A DNA stretch of 11,311 nucleotides from Conidiobolus incongruus B7586 (taxonomy: Eukaryota; Entomophthoromycota; Entomophthoromycetes; Entomophthorales; Conidiobolaceae), in assembly GCA_000697335.1 (NCBI GenBank), contig JNEM01008795.1:1-11311 (forward strand), read 5' to 3'. Shown here piece after piece: positions 1 to 7,613 of the stretch. Numbering within the stretch: position 1 is the stretch's first letter; each line of letters opens with the position of its first letter. The notes below the pieces were generated by a model. The model did not search any database, had not been told where the DNA came from, and saw only the letters and a list, made by a program, of their open reading frames with translations. Both the position numbers and the translations under genes were made by a program.

Positions 1-412
1 AATTTTTAAATTTGATTTATTTTGAATATAGATGAAATTAATCATTAATTTACTAATTTAATATTTTTTAATTCCTTTTAATTTTTTATTCACTTTAATA
101 TATAACTTAAATTTAATTTCTATTAAAACTTCTAAAATCAATTAAATATATAAATAAATAATTTATCTGATAATTATAATAAATAAAAAAAATTAATAAA
201 TAATAGTGAAAATTTTTTATTATGAAAATTGTATAAAATTTAATAATAATTAATTAATTAAATAATTCTATAATTCTTTAATTCATTTAAATTATTAACT
301 CTATTAAATATAAATTATAAGAATCGTTAATTATACTGTAATTGATTTTTCTTTAAAAATTCTGTGGATAATGAAAAAAAATTTTTAAAAATCAAATAAT
401 GCAGGAATAAAT
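1..412. other. AT-rich intergenic, 3' side of transporter A
   Basis: Very AT-rich DNA with no open frame of note, lying downstream of the transporter A stop codon. The only recognisable element is an iron-GATA-like palindrome at 163-173, listed separately. No polyadenylation signal stands out from the AT background. Confidence 0.7.
163..173. promoter_or_regulatory. GATA-factor-like palindrome TTATCTGATAA
   Basis: An 11-bp dyad matching ATCWGATAA, the consensus of fungal iron-responsive GATA factors, read exactly on both strands. It lies 3' of transporter A, so if it works it more likely serves a gene beyond the left edge of the window. A single site in AT-rich DNA could be chance. Confidence 0.3.
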
Positions 413-2110
413 TTAAGCATCATGCTTTTCAAAAATTTCTCCTTGAGGTGTAGTTTCGATAACTTGACACTCGTCAAGATCGATAGGTGGCAAGCTGAGA
501 CTGATGAGGAAACAAAAGCAAGCTAAGCATAATGAGATGGTGCACATGAGCCATTGGGTATCGCCGAAAGCGTCCATCCAATTTTGTGTGAGCTCGGTGG
601 GGAGCTGAGGCAAGCTGAAGATATTAGCAATCAAACTGGGAACTTGGTCGGCATACTCAGCGGGAAGGTAATGGTACAGGTTCTTGGTGAGGTTAGCATT
701 CCAGACATTGGAGGCTAAAGCACCCGCGATGGCCACAAAAATGTTGGTGACAAGGGAGTCAAGGGATGAGATCTTGGCAATGTCTTCAAAGTCAACAGTG
801 GATTGGAGCACAACTAAACCAACACAAGCAGAAATACCTGCACCGGCACCAATTAAAGCTTCAACGAAAACGATGAAACCCTCAGAAGTACCTGGATGAC
901 GGGATGGGATGGTTAAGCCAACACCAATGACGTTCAAGGCCATGGAGAACCAAACGACCCATCTAACATGTTTGAATTTAGTCAATAAGAGTCCACAGAG
1001 GCCACCAGTAATGTACCATGTAAGGCGATAACCAAGATTGATTTCCATGACGTGTCCTTCCTTAAGACCTCTGGAAACCATAAGGTAGGAGTTGAAATAG
1101 TGCCAGGTCATAGAACTGTCTAACATTAAGAAAGCACGAATAATGACCATTGTGACAGCAGCACGCTTAGTAAGCAATCTCCAAGAGACGATGGGATGCT
1201 TAGTGAACTTAAGTTCCCAAACAGTAAACACAGCCAAAAGGACGACACCAACGATGACAGGAGCGAAGATAGCTGGGTTAGCCCATCCATCGGTGTAACG
1301 AATAGAAAAGGTAAAAGGACACAAAATGAAACCTAAAGCAATGGTGAGTAAAGTGATGCCCACCCAATCAACTTCCAACAAGGTGTGAGCCTTAAAGTTG
1401 AAGGAAGGCATCAAATTCTGAGCACGTCTTTGAAGTCTGAACAAACCGAACAAGATTGGAATAGCAGTAATGGCAACAAAGATGGCTTGGAATCTGTACA
1501 ACCATCTCCATCCGAATTCGTATGCTGGTTCGACGATTGGAATACCCAGACCCAAACTGAGCAAACTGGGGATCCAGTAAATAATGAACCCAAGACCTCT
1601 GTTCCTAGGTTTCAAGAAGTCGGCCAAAATAACGGGGATTAAAAGGGAACGACCAGTTTCGCCGATATTAAATACGATATTACCTGCACTGTATTGGGGA
1701 AAAGCTCCAGCGAAACCGACAATTAGACTACCAGCGATCATAATAATTAAAGCAATAGTCAAAATAATACCACGACCGTAAACATCAGATAATGCAGCGT
1801 AAAATGGAATGAAGAAAATCCCTACGACAACTTGAATCACATCAGTCACTGCAGATACGTCGAATGATGTCAATTCCGATGTGATTCTGGTTCCAAGTGT
1901 AGATGTACAGTAAACGATGAGAGCAACGCACAAACCCAATAGCAATACACCCAAGTAGATGGTCCATTCGTCAGTTTTGTTCCTGATTTGAGCCATTTTA
2001 GTCACAATATGCTCTTCATGGTGATTTTGCTGGTGTTGCTGATTATCACCACCCCCAGTAGCAGTTTGATATTTTTCAGTATTGGAGTAAGTTGAATTAG
2101 AATACTCCAT
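413..2110 (-). CDS. ARN/SIT-family siderophore-iron transporter, paralogue A
   Basis: A complete 565-residue major facilitator protein, predicted to import ferric siderophores by proton symport at the plasma or endosomal membrane. About 14 hydrophobic helices are visible (near residues 49-70, 86-106, 113-133, 141-162, 172-190, 204-224, 245-266, 279-297, 317-336, 355-376, 384-401, 410-434, 455-470 and 518-539). The loop 2-3 motif SDVYGRG is at 109-115. Matches to yeast Arn1 as I recall it include AGNIVFNIG, VDWVGITLLT, WELKFT and the QSTVDFEDIAKISSLDS region, plus the long outer loop before the last helix (471-517). The Met1 start has A at -3 and an in-frame TAA 21 nt upstream. The N-terminus is Gln/His-rich (residues 24-34). 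It is about four-fifths identical to paralogue B, which points away from it. Substrate is not provable from sequence: a GEX-type glutathione exchanger of the same family is the main alternative. Confidence 0.88.
   Translation of the reverse strand: MEYSNSTYSNTEKYQTATGGGDNQQHQQNHHEEHIVTKMAQIRNKTDEWTIYLGVLLLGLCVALIVYCTSTLGTRITSELTSFDVSAVTDVIQVVVGIFFIPFYAALSDVYGRGIILTIALIIMIAGSLIVGFAGAFPQYSAGNIVFNIGETGRSLLIPVILADFLKPRNRGLGFIIYWIPSLLSLGLGIPIVEPAYEFGWRWLYRFQAIFVAITAIPILFGLFRLQRRAQNLMPSFNFKAHTLLEVDWVGITLLTIALGFILCPFTFSIRYTDGWANPAIFAPVIVGVVLLAVFTVWELKFTKHPIVSWRLLTKRAAVTMVIIRAFLMLDSSMTWHYFNSYLMVSRGLKEGHVMEINLGYRLTWYITGGLCGLLLTKFKHVRWVVWFSMALNVIGVGLTIPSRHPGTSEGFIVFVEALIGAGAGISACVGLVVLQSTVDFEDIAKISSLDSLVTNIFVAIAGALASNVWNANLTKNLYHYLPAEYADQVPSLIANIFSLPQLPTELTQNWMDAFGDTQWLMCTISLCLACFCFLISLSLPPIDLDECQVIETTPQGEIFEKHDA
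753..928 (-). repeat. Paralogue A copy of a near-identical 176-bp tract
   Basis: On the minus strand this segment (codons 395-453 of transporter A) matches 7074-7249 at 172 of 176 positions by direct comparison, with the longest unbroken match 89 bp. Flanking coding DNA differs at most synonymous positions, so this looks like a gene-conversion patch rather than shared descent alone. The two copies form an inverted repeat about 6 kb apart. The tract covers the end of helix 11, helix 12 and the following cytoplasmic segment. Confidence 0.9.
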
Positions 2111-2167
2111 AATAAAGTAATCAAATAATTATTTGGATTTAAGTTCCATTGCAATGAACTCAGTTAT

Positions 2168-2175
2168 TTTATATA
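2168..2175 (-). promoter_or_regulatory. Possible TATA box of transporter A
   Basis: Read on the minus strand this is TATATAAA, about 58-65 bp upstream of the transporter A start codon, a usual yeast spacing. In DNA this AT-rich such a match is weak evidence on its own. Confidence 0.4.
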
Positions 2176-2287
2176 ATATTGAGTGGACTATCAATAGGGT
2201 TTTACATAAACTCAAAAGCACAATTAAATGGATTCAAATTGTTGTGTTGAGTGATATTGGTTTAAGCAATGCTCAACAAGGTTTAAT

Positions 2288-2310
2288 TTATCAGATAATT
2301 TCAATTATCT
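2288..2310. promoter_or_regulatory. Iron-responsive GATA site plus half site upstream of transporter A
   Basis: The palindrome TTATCAGATAA at 2288-2298 holds an exact ATCWGATAA match on each strand. A second core (TTATCT, that is AGATAA on the minus strand) follows at 2305-2310. They lie about 180-200 bp upstream of the transporter A ATG. ATCWGATAA is the published type of site for Fep1, SreA, Urbs1 and Sfu1, which repress siderophore transporters when iron is plentiful. Assigning it to this promoter is inference, supported by the cluster in front of paralogue B. Confidence 0.6.
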
Positions 2311-3301
2311 AATTCAAAGTTTTAAATTTTAATTTATTATTGGTTGTTTTAATTAATTATTTTTATAAGATTATTGACAGTTTAAATTGAATTTTTCAAA
2401 TTATGTACTTAGTCGGAATTTTCTTAATTGAGATATAATGATTTATTTTATATTGATATTGATAAAATAATAAATATTAACTAGTTTAAATGATTATAAA
2501 TAATATAATAATTGATGATGTATAATGATTAAATGATATTTCATTTGTTAATATAAAATTTTTAATTATTTATATAATAGTCAATTTAATAATATAAGTA
2601 ATAAAAATAAACACATAATTTATCTCTTCAATTTAAATAATAAACAAATTAAATTTGAAACAATATAAATTTATTATTAAATAATTTTCATTAAAATTCA
2701 TTACAAGGTTAATATGATAACAACATCTAATAATTGTACAGTTTAAATTTTGTATAATAATATACTTTTTCAAATTTTAGTTATTAAATGATATTATTTT
2801 TTAAACAAAAGATTTTAAAAACAAAATTAATTAATGTCAATAGTAATATCATTATATTATAATTTTTCTATATAATTTAATTAGTGTTAAGATCTTATTT
2901 TATAACTAATTTTTATACTAATTAATCAAATTTTTATATTTTTGTATTTGAATATTTAAGTATTCAAACTTTATTTGTATTTTGATTAATATTTATCCAT
3001 TCAACAAATTCATTATTTATGATTGAATAGCTAAATATAATTAACATGGGTTTTTACCAAGCTTGAGAATATTCATTATTTTTGCACTAAATGTAATATA
3101 ATAAGAAATTAAATCTAATCCAATATTCATAAGATTAGATATCAAAATGATTAGAAACTGATATTTATTTAATCTTTGAGTTAAAATACAATATATCAAC
3201 TCAGATTATTCAAATGTTTAATTCTAAATTAATGGAATTCAATACTCAATCCATGTAACTTCATCAATGTATCCAATACCAAGGGATTAGCTATATTAAT
3301 A

Positions 3302-3317
3302 ATATATATATATATAT
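3302..3317. repeat. (AT)8 microsatellite
   Basis: Eight perfect AT dinucleotides in the intergenic region between the two transporters. Confidence 0.9.
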
Positions 3318-3839
3318 TTCAACTGATATCAATCATTGGATTGAATATTTACTATAATATAAAATTTATAAAAAATACTCATCACCTTAAAGGTTTACAA
3401 TCTGACTATTTTTATATTGTACCTAGAAGTGTTAGTTGTCTAATTTTTACCCAATATTTAACTTTTCACTTAATATAGATTAATATGGAATCAATTTTAT
3501 ATTTGTGAGCAAGGGTTTTTGAACCAAAAATTCATTAGTTGCATTTGTTTCTTAAATTACTCAACCTGAGAACTAAATGAACTTTTTACACAAATAAAAT
3601 TTAAACTAATGGAATCATATTTAAAGAAATATTTGAATAATAATAAATCTTATAGTTAATTAATAAATGAGATATATAGATTAATCCTGATTTATTTTCC
3701 TCTATTCCTTATTCTATAAATTTCATATTGTGACAATTATCATATTACTGTTGAAATTGTAATATATTCGATTAACAATTGAAATCATCATTTTAAAAAA
3801 TTTCAGATTGTAAGCCCACTTCATTACATCATTCACAAT

Positions 3840-3928
3840 TTAATTTGATAATAATCCACCTGTAACTTTTTACCCAAGCGCATCAAAGTCCCTCCGAATT
3901 TATGCACTGAAATCGGAGATCAAATTGA
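3840..3928. other. Small GC island enclosed by a 10-bp stem; possible small RNA
   Basis: The 70 nt at 3851-3920 are about 41% GC, twice the local background. They are framed by an inverted repeat, 3840-3849 against 3919-3928 (ten pairs, one of them G-T). A second stem, CTCCGA 3892-3897 with TCGGAG 3913-3918, abuts the outer stem directly. A CTGA lies at 3907-3910, but I see no good matching C box, so a box C/D snoRNA is not supported. The minus strand stays open for 28 codons after a TGA and contains TTTCAG, so a tiny terminal exon is another possibility. Function unknown. Confidence 0.3.
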
Positions 3929-4419
3929 TTATAATTGAGTACTAAAGATTGTTGGTATTACAGGAATTTATTTTTATATAAATGATGAAATACTTTAACA
4001 GTTTGAAAAATGATTTGATTATAAATTTAAAGAATATATCTAATTGTTAAATTGATATATTATATTTTTATAATCAACAGAATATCAATTAAAATTTATA
4101 AAAAACTAATAATTGTCACCAATGTTGAATGATGTAACTATATATTACTATTACAATATTTCAAAAATTAATTTAGATTGGAAAATTTTCATTTTCAAAT
4201 ATTTTTACTACTATATAAAAATCGTGTATGGTATAACCATAAATAGGGAAATGAAAATGGAATTTGATGTATACATATTATTTCGATCCCAACTGCTTCA
4301 ATAAATATTATTTATATATTAAATAACTTTTCATCAATTCTAAATAAAAAAATCCGAAGAATTTTTGTTTATTAAAACATAACAATATATGAAATATTTT
4401 AATAAAAAATCTAGAATTT

Positions 4420-4431
4420 AGATAATTATCT
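4420..4431. promoter_or_regulatory. Palindromic paired GATA half sites AGATAATTATCT
   Basis: A perfect 12-bp palindrome made of two AGATAA cores facing each other, 1.5 kb from transporter B and 2.3 kb from transporter A. It lacks the full ATCWGATAA form. Such AT-rich palindromes arise easily here, so function is doubtful. Confidence 0.2.
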
Positions 4432-5395
4432 ACTGAAAATAATATGTCTATTAACCCTTTATTTATAGTTTAAATTGTAAATAATTATAGAATAATACTG
4501 TTGAATTGAATTAGTTTGTTTAATAATTATGGATATTGAAACTTATAGGGATATACTAATTAATTTGATATTTGTATTTGATTTCTTGGTAAAGTATAAT
4601 TGATATAAATATCATGCATTAATAGGCTTAGTAGTAGTCGCAGAAAATAAAATTAATCATATCAGGTATCTAAACATTTTCAAATAATTATTATTTATTA
4701 TATTATTAATTTCCTAAATAAGAGTTTCATAATTTTAAACAAATATTATTATAATAGAATTGTAACTATTCAGATTTTAATTGGTATTGAAAAAGTATTT
4801 ATATATTATCCAAGTGTAAATAGTAATTGAATTAGGAGTTATTAAAATCATTATTATATCTAATGAACTAAGAGAATATTTCAGATAATATTTATTTTAA
4901 ATATAGTTGAATTTCTCAAATAATTTTAATTGAATAATTAATAATTAGTCACAGAGTATTCATATTACTCAACATTGTATCATTAATTTTTAAAATGAAT
5001 AATTATATTATTTAGTTTCATATTTGTATTCTTTTGTTTCAATAATCAAATTAACAATATTAATAATGTTTATTAATTACCATATATCAAGAAGACTTAA
5101 AAATTATAAATTAATCTTGACAAAATATCAATTTATATATTTAAATAAATATAGAATCAACCTAATACTAAATTTTCAATTAATAAAAGATGCAACTTGA
5201 AAATTATTAATAATTTATAAATTATAACATATTATATTATTCGTATGAAAAGGATATAATTAATTCAAGTTTTAAGCTATAATTTATATTATAAATTGAA
5301 ATAATTTTTAAATTCTTCTGTTACTTTAAATAATTATTTCATTCAATTAATTTTATAAAAAAACAAAAAAATATTAATCATAAACTAAAATAATA

Positions 5396-5430
5396 ATATT
5401 ATATTATATTATATCACATTATATTATATA
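5396..5430. repeat. ATATT pentanucleotide repeat, about 7 units
   Basis: Seven consecutive 5-nt units of the form ATATT, with three units varied to ATATC, ACATT and ATATA. A perfect 14-bp palindrome follows within 5 bp. Confidence 0.8.
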
Positions 5431-5433
5431 TTC

Positions 5434-5447
5434 TCCAAGTACTTGGA
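5434..5447. repeat. 14-bp perfect palindrome TCCAAGTACTTGGA
   Basis: Perfect two-fold symmetric sequence with six G/C bases in DNA of about 20% GC, about 490 bp upstream of transporter B. It could bind a dimeric regulator. I do not recognise it as the site of a specific factor. Confidence 0.5.
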
Positions 5448-5541
5448 ATATTATAAATCGATATAGATATTTAGTTAAGATGCGATCAATGGAATTGACT
5501 AATAATCATAACTATTAGATAATAAATAAAGTGGATAATCA

Positions 5542-5561
5542 ATATATATATATATATATAT
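5542..5561. repeat. (AT)10 microsatellite
   Basis: Ten perfect AT dinucleotides about 375 bp upstream of transporter B. Confidence 0.95.
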
Positions 5562-5677
5562 CAATTTAATACAATTTAAAAAATCAATTCAAGTATTACT
5601 ATTCAGAATTTCAAATATTAATCAGTAAACAACAAACATATATCAACTAACAATTATCGAATTTTAACTAATATCAA

Positions 5678-5836
5678 TTATCAGATATTTTTTTTCAACC
5701 CCTTAAAAAATCAGATAAAATTTTGCTTAACTCCTAAAACAATCAAAATAATACAAAAAATTATCTGATATTATTATATTTAATCCCATAACCCTAATTA
5801 GGTAAACTACTTTGGTTGAGTTTAATTATCAGATAA
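5678..5836. promoter_or_regulatory. Cluster of four iron-GATA-type sites upstream of transporter B
   Basis: Exact ATCWGATAA matches lie at 5710-5718 (+), 5761-5769 (-) and 5828-5836 (both strands, within TTATCAGATAA), with a one-mismatch copy TTATCAGATAT at 5678-5688. All fall 100-260 bp before the start codon. With 80% AT I estimate about 0.02 exact sites by chance in this span, so three is a strong excess. The nearest site ends 10 bp before a TATAAA, so a bound repressor could block promoter assembly. Consensus and role come from Fep1/SreA/Urbs1 work; use here is inferred. Confidence 0.75.
5793..5802. promoter_or_regulatory. Mcm1/MADS-box-like site CCTAATTAGG
   Basis: A perfect 10-bp palindrome equal to the core of the yeast Mcm1 P-box (CC, six A/T-type bases, GG), about 135 bp upstream of transporter B and sitting between two GATA sites. 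Mcm1 works with many partners, so joint control is possible. One match is modest evidence. Confidence 0.4.
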
Positions 5837-5846
5837 ACTTTAAGAA

Positions 5847-5852
5847 TATAAA
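5847..5852 (+). promoter_or_regulatory. Possible TATA box of transporter B
   Basis: TATAAA about 85 bp upstream of the start codon and 10 bp after the proximal GATA palindrome. The spacing fits a yeast promoter, though such matches are common in this DNA. Confidence 0.45.
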
Positions 5853-5936
5853 TTGGTTAACTAAGGATTGTGATAATTGTCGAATTAAGCTTTAGTTAAT
5901 AGTTTTTTAATATAATCTAATTAAATAGTATTAAAA

Positions 5937-7613
5937 ATGGTTCAATCTGAAAAAATGCATCATTCAGATATGCCAAACCAACAAGATGTACACATCGTGA
6001 CAAAAATGGCTCAGATTAGGAATGCTACGGACAATTGGATCATCTACCTGGGCATTTTGTTACTGGGACTTTGCGTAGCTCTTATCGTGTATGTCACCTC
6101 TACACTGGGAACGAGAATTACCTCAGAGTTGGATTCCTTCGACGTTTCAGCAATCACTGACGTCATACAAGTGATTGTTGGTATTTTTTTCATTCCATTC
6201 TTCGCTGCTTTATCCGACGTTTACGGCCGTGGTATTATTTTAACGATGTCGTTAATGATTATGATACTTGGTACTTTAATCGTTGGTTTTACTCGAAATT
6301 TTGCTCAATACAGTGCCGGTAATATTGTATTTAATATTGGAGAAACTGGAAGATCTTTATTGGTACCTATTATCTTGGCAGATTTTTTGAAGCCTAGGAA
6401 TAGGGGATTGGGTTTCATTATCTTTTGGGTGCCTAGTTTAATCAGTTTGGGTCTCGGAATTCCCATCGTTGAACCTGCGTTCGAATTTGGTTGGAGATGG
6501 ATCTATATTTTCCAGGGGATTTTCATCGCTGTAACTGCTGTCCCCGTACTCTTTGGTTTATTCAGACTTCAGATGCGCGCTCAAAACTTGATGCCCAATT
6601 TCAACTTTAAAGTAAAGTCGATTTTGGAAGTGGATTGGATAGGTATTTCTCTGTTGACTATCTCACTAGGTTTTATTCTTTGTCCTTTCACTCTTGTCAT
6701 TCGCTATGACGACGGTTGGGCAGATCCCGCCATTTTTGTACCATTGATAGTTGGATGTATCTTATTGGCCGTGTTTGCTGTCTGGGAACTCAAATTTACA
6801 AGACATTCAATCGTTTCTTGGAACTTGTTGACGAAGCGAGCAGCTGTTACAATGGTCATCGTCAGAGCTTTCTTGATGCTGGACAGTGCAATGACTTGGC
6901 AATATTTCAACTCTTTCCTAATGGTATCCAGAAACATTGACGAGAGTCACGTCATGGAAATCAATCTTGGTTATCGTCTCACCTGGTATATTACTGGAAG
7001 TCTTTGTGGTTTATTACTCACTCGATTCAAATATGTCAGATCGATCGTTTGGACATCCATGGCTTTGAATGTGATTGGTGTTGGCTTAACCATCCCATCC
7101 CGTCATCCAGGTACTTCAGAGGGTTTCATTGTTTTCGTTGAAGCTTTAATTGGTGCCGGTGCAGGTATTTCTGCTTGTGTTGGTTTAGTTGTGCTCCAAT
7201 CCACTGTTGACTTTGAAGATATTGCCAAGATCTCAGCCCTTGACTCCCTCATGACTTCAATTTTCGTAGCGATTGCAGGAGCTGTAGCTTCCAACGTATG
7301 GAATGCCAACCTCACTAAGAATTTATTGCACTACTTGCCCAAAAACTATGCTGATCAAGTTCCCGGCCTGATTTCAGATATTTTCAGCTTGAAAGATCTA
7401 CCTGAAGATGTTACTGATAAATGGATGCAAGCGTTTGGAGATACCCAGTGGCTTATGTGCACAATTTCACTCTGTGTCGCGTGCTTCTGCTTCTTGATCG
7501 CTCTCACTCTGCCACCTATCGATCTTGACAATTGCCAAAACATTAATCAATCTGCTCGCGACGAAACTAATTTGGATAAGGAGCATATCAAGTCAATTAC
7601 TCAAGGATGCTAA
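5937..7613 (+). CDS. ARN/SIT-family siderophore-iron transporter, paralogue B
   Basis: A complete 558-residue 14-helix major facilitator protein, gapless against paralogue A from residue 20 (HIVTKMAQIRN region) to about 532, offset by 15 residues. It carries the same landmarks: SDVYGRG at 93-99, NIGETGRS at 133-140, PRNRGLGF at 153-160, WELKF at 283-287, QSTVDFEDIAKIS at 421-433 and a long outer loop at about 456-502 before the last helix. Expected to take up ferric siderophores by proton symport. The N-terminus is shorter and the acidic/lysine-containing C-terminal tail differs from A, so the termini evolve fastest. ATG has AAA before it and an in-frame TAA 15 nt upstream; Met7 is a possible second start. 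Three in-frame stops follow in tandem (TAA TAA TGA). The upstream GATA sites suggest iron repression. A GEX-type exchanger is the main alternative. Confidence 0.88.
   Translation: MVQSEKMHHSDMPNQQDVHIVTKMAQIRNATDNWIIYLGILLLGLCVALIVYVTSTLGTRITSELDSFDVSAITDVIQVIVGIFFIPFFAALSDVYGRGIILTMSLMIMILGTLIVGFTRNFAQYSAGNIVFNIGETGRSLLVPIILADFLKPRNRGLGFIIFWVPSLISLGLGIPIVEPAFEFGWRWIYIFQGIFIAVTAVPVLFGLFRLQMRAQNLMPNFNFKVKSILEVDWIGISLLTISLGFILCPFTLVIRYDDGWADPAIFVPLIVGCILLAVFAVWELKFTRHSIVSWNLLTKRAAVTMVIVRAFLMLDSAMTWQYFNSFLMVSRNIDESHVMEINLGYRLTWYITGSLCGLLLTRFKYVRSIVWTSMALNVIGVGLTIPSRHPGTSEGFIVFVEALIGAGAGISACVGLVVLQSTVDFEDIAKISALDSLMTSIFVAIAGAVASNVWNANLTKNLLHYLPKNYADQVPGLISDIFSLKDLPEDVTDKWMQAFGDTQWLMCTISLCVACFCFLIALTLPPIDLDNCQNINQSARDETNLDKEHIKSITQGC
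7074..7249 (+). repeat. Paralogue B copy of the near-identical 176-bp tract
   Basis: Codons 380-438 of transporter B. It differs from 753-928 (opposite strand) at only four positions, three of them silent and one giving Ala in B for Ser in A (KISALDS versus KISSLDS). Adjacent codons on both sides differ at most third positions, marking the tract edges. Confidence 0.9.

Larger units (their letters stand above)
2111..5936. other. 3.8-kb head-to-head AT-rich intergenic region
   Basis: The stretch separates the divergent transporter genes. It has no convincing protein gene: the longest frames are short, AT-coded and featureless. The two ends hold promoter elements (listed separately). The middle holds simple repeats at 3302-3317, 5396-5430 and 5542-5561, a GC island with an enclosing stem at 3840-3928, and palindromes at 4420-4431 and 5434-5447. 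No rRNA, tRNA, CRISPR or transposon signature was seen. Its length is far beyond what two yeast promoters usually need. Confidence 0.75.

Noticed and set aside
684-899. Open frame on the plus strand, mirrored by a similar minus-strand frame at 7103-7315
   Set aside because: Both are antisense shadows of the same transporter segment. Their strong similarity comes from the conversion tract, not from a conserved antisense gene.
1385-1781. Overlapping short frames on both strands inside transporter A
   Set aside because: Shadows of the transporter coding frame, without independent features.
1784-1792. Exact ATCAGATAA inside transporter A
   Set aside because: It falls in the codons for the LSDV motif and is not kept in paralogue B, so it is best explained as coding sequence.
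3113-3140. 8-bp inverted repeat ATCTAATC / GATTAGAT with a 12-nt spacer
   Set aside because: Stems of this size and composition are expected by chance in several kilobases of AT-rich DNA.
3195-3275. Minus-strand box C/D snoRNA with a TTGATGA and a CTGA about 60 nt apart
   Set aside because: No terminal stem, AT-rich guide region and no rRNA target that I can recognise.
4113-4304. 63-codon plus-strand frame in the intergenic region
   Set aside because: Composition is Ile/Tyr/Lys/Asn as expected from random AT-rich DNA; no motif, helix pattern or start context supports it.
2111-5936. Centromere or replication origin in the long AT-rich spacer
   Set aside because: No ordered CDEI-CDEII-CDEIII arrangement was seen, and ARS-like matches are too frequent in DNA this AT-rich to mean anything.
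6704-6940. Short frames on both strands inside transporter B
   Set aside because: Shadows of the transporter coding frame.
7355-7543. Minus-strand frame of 62 codons near the 3' end of transporter B
   Set aside because: Antisense shadow with no family resemblance or promoter context.
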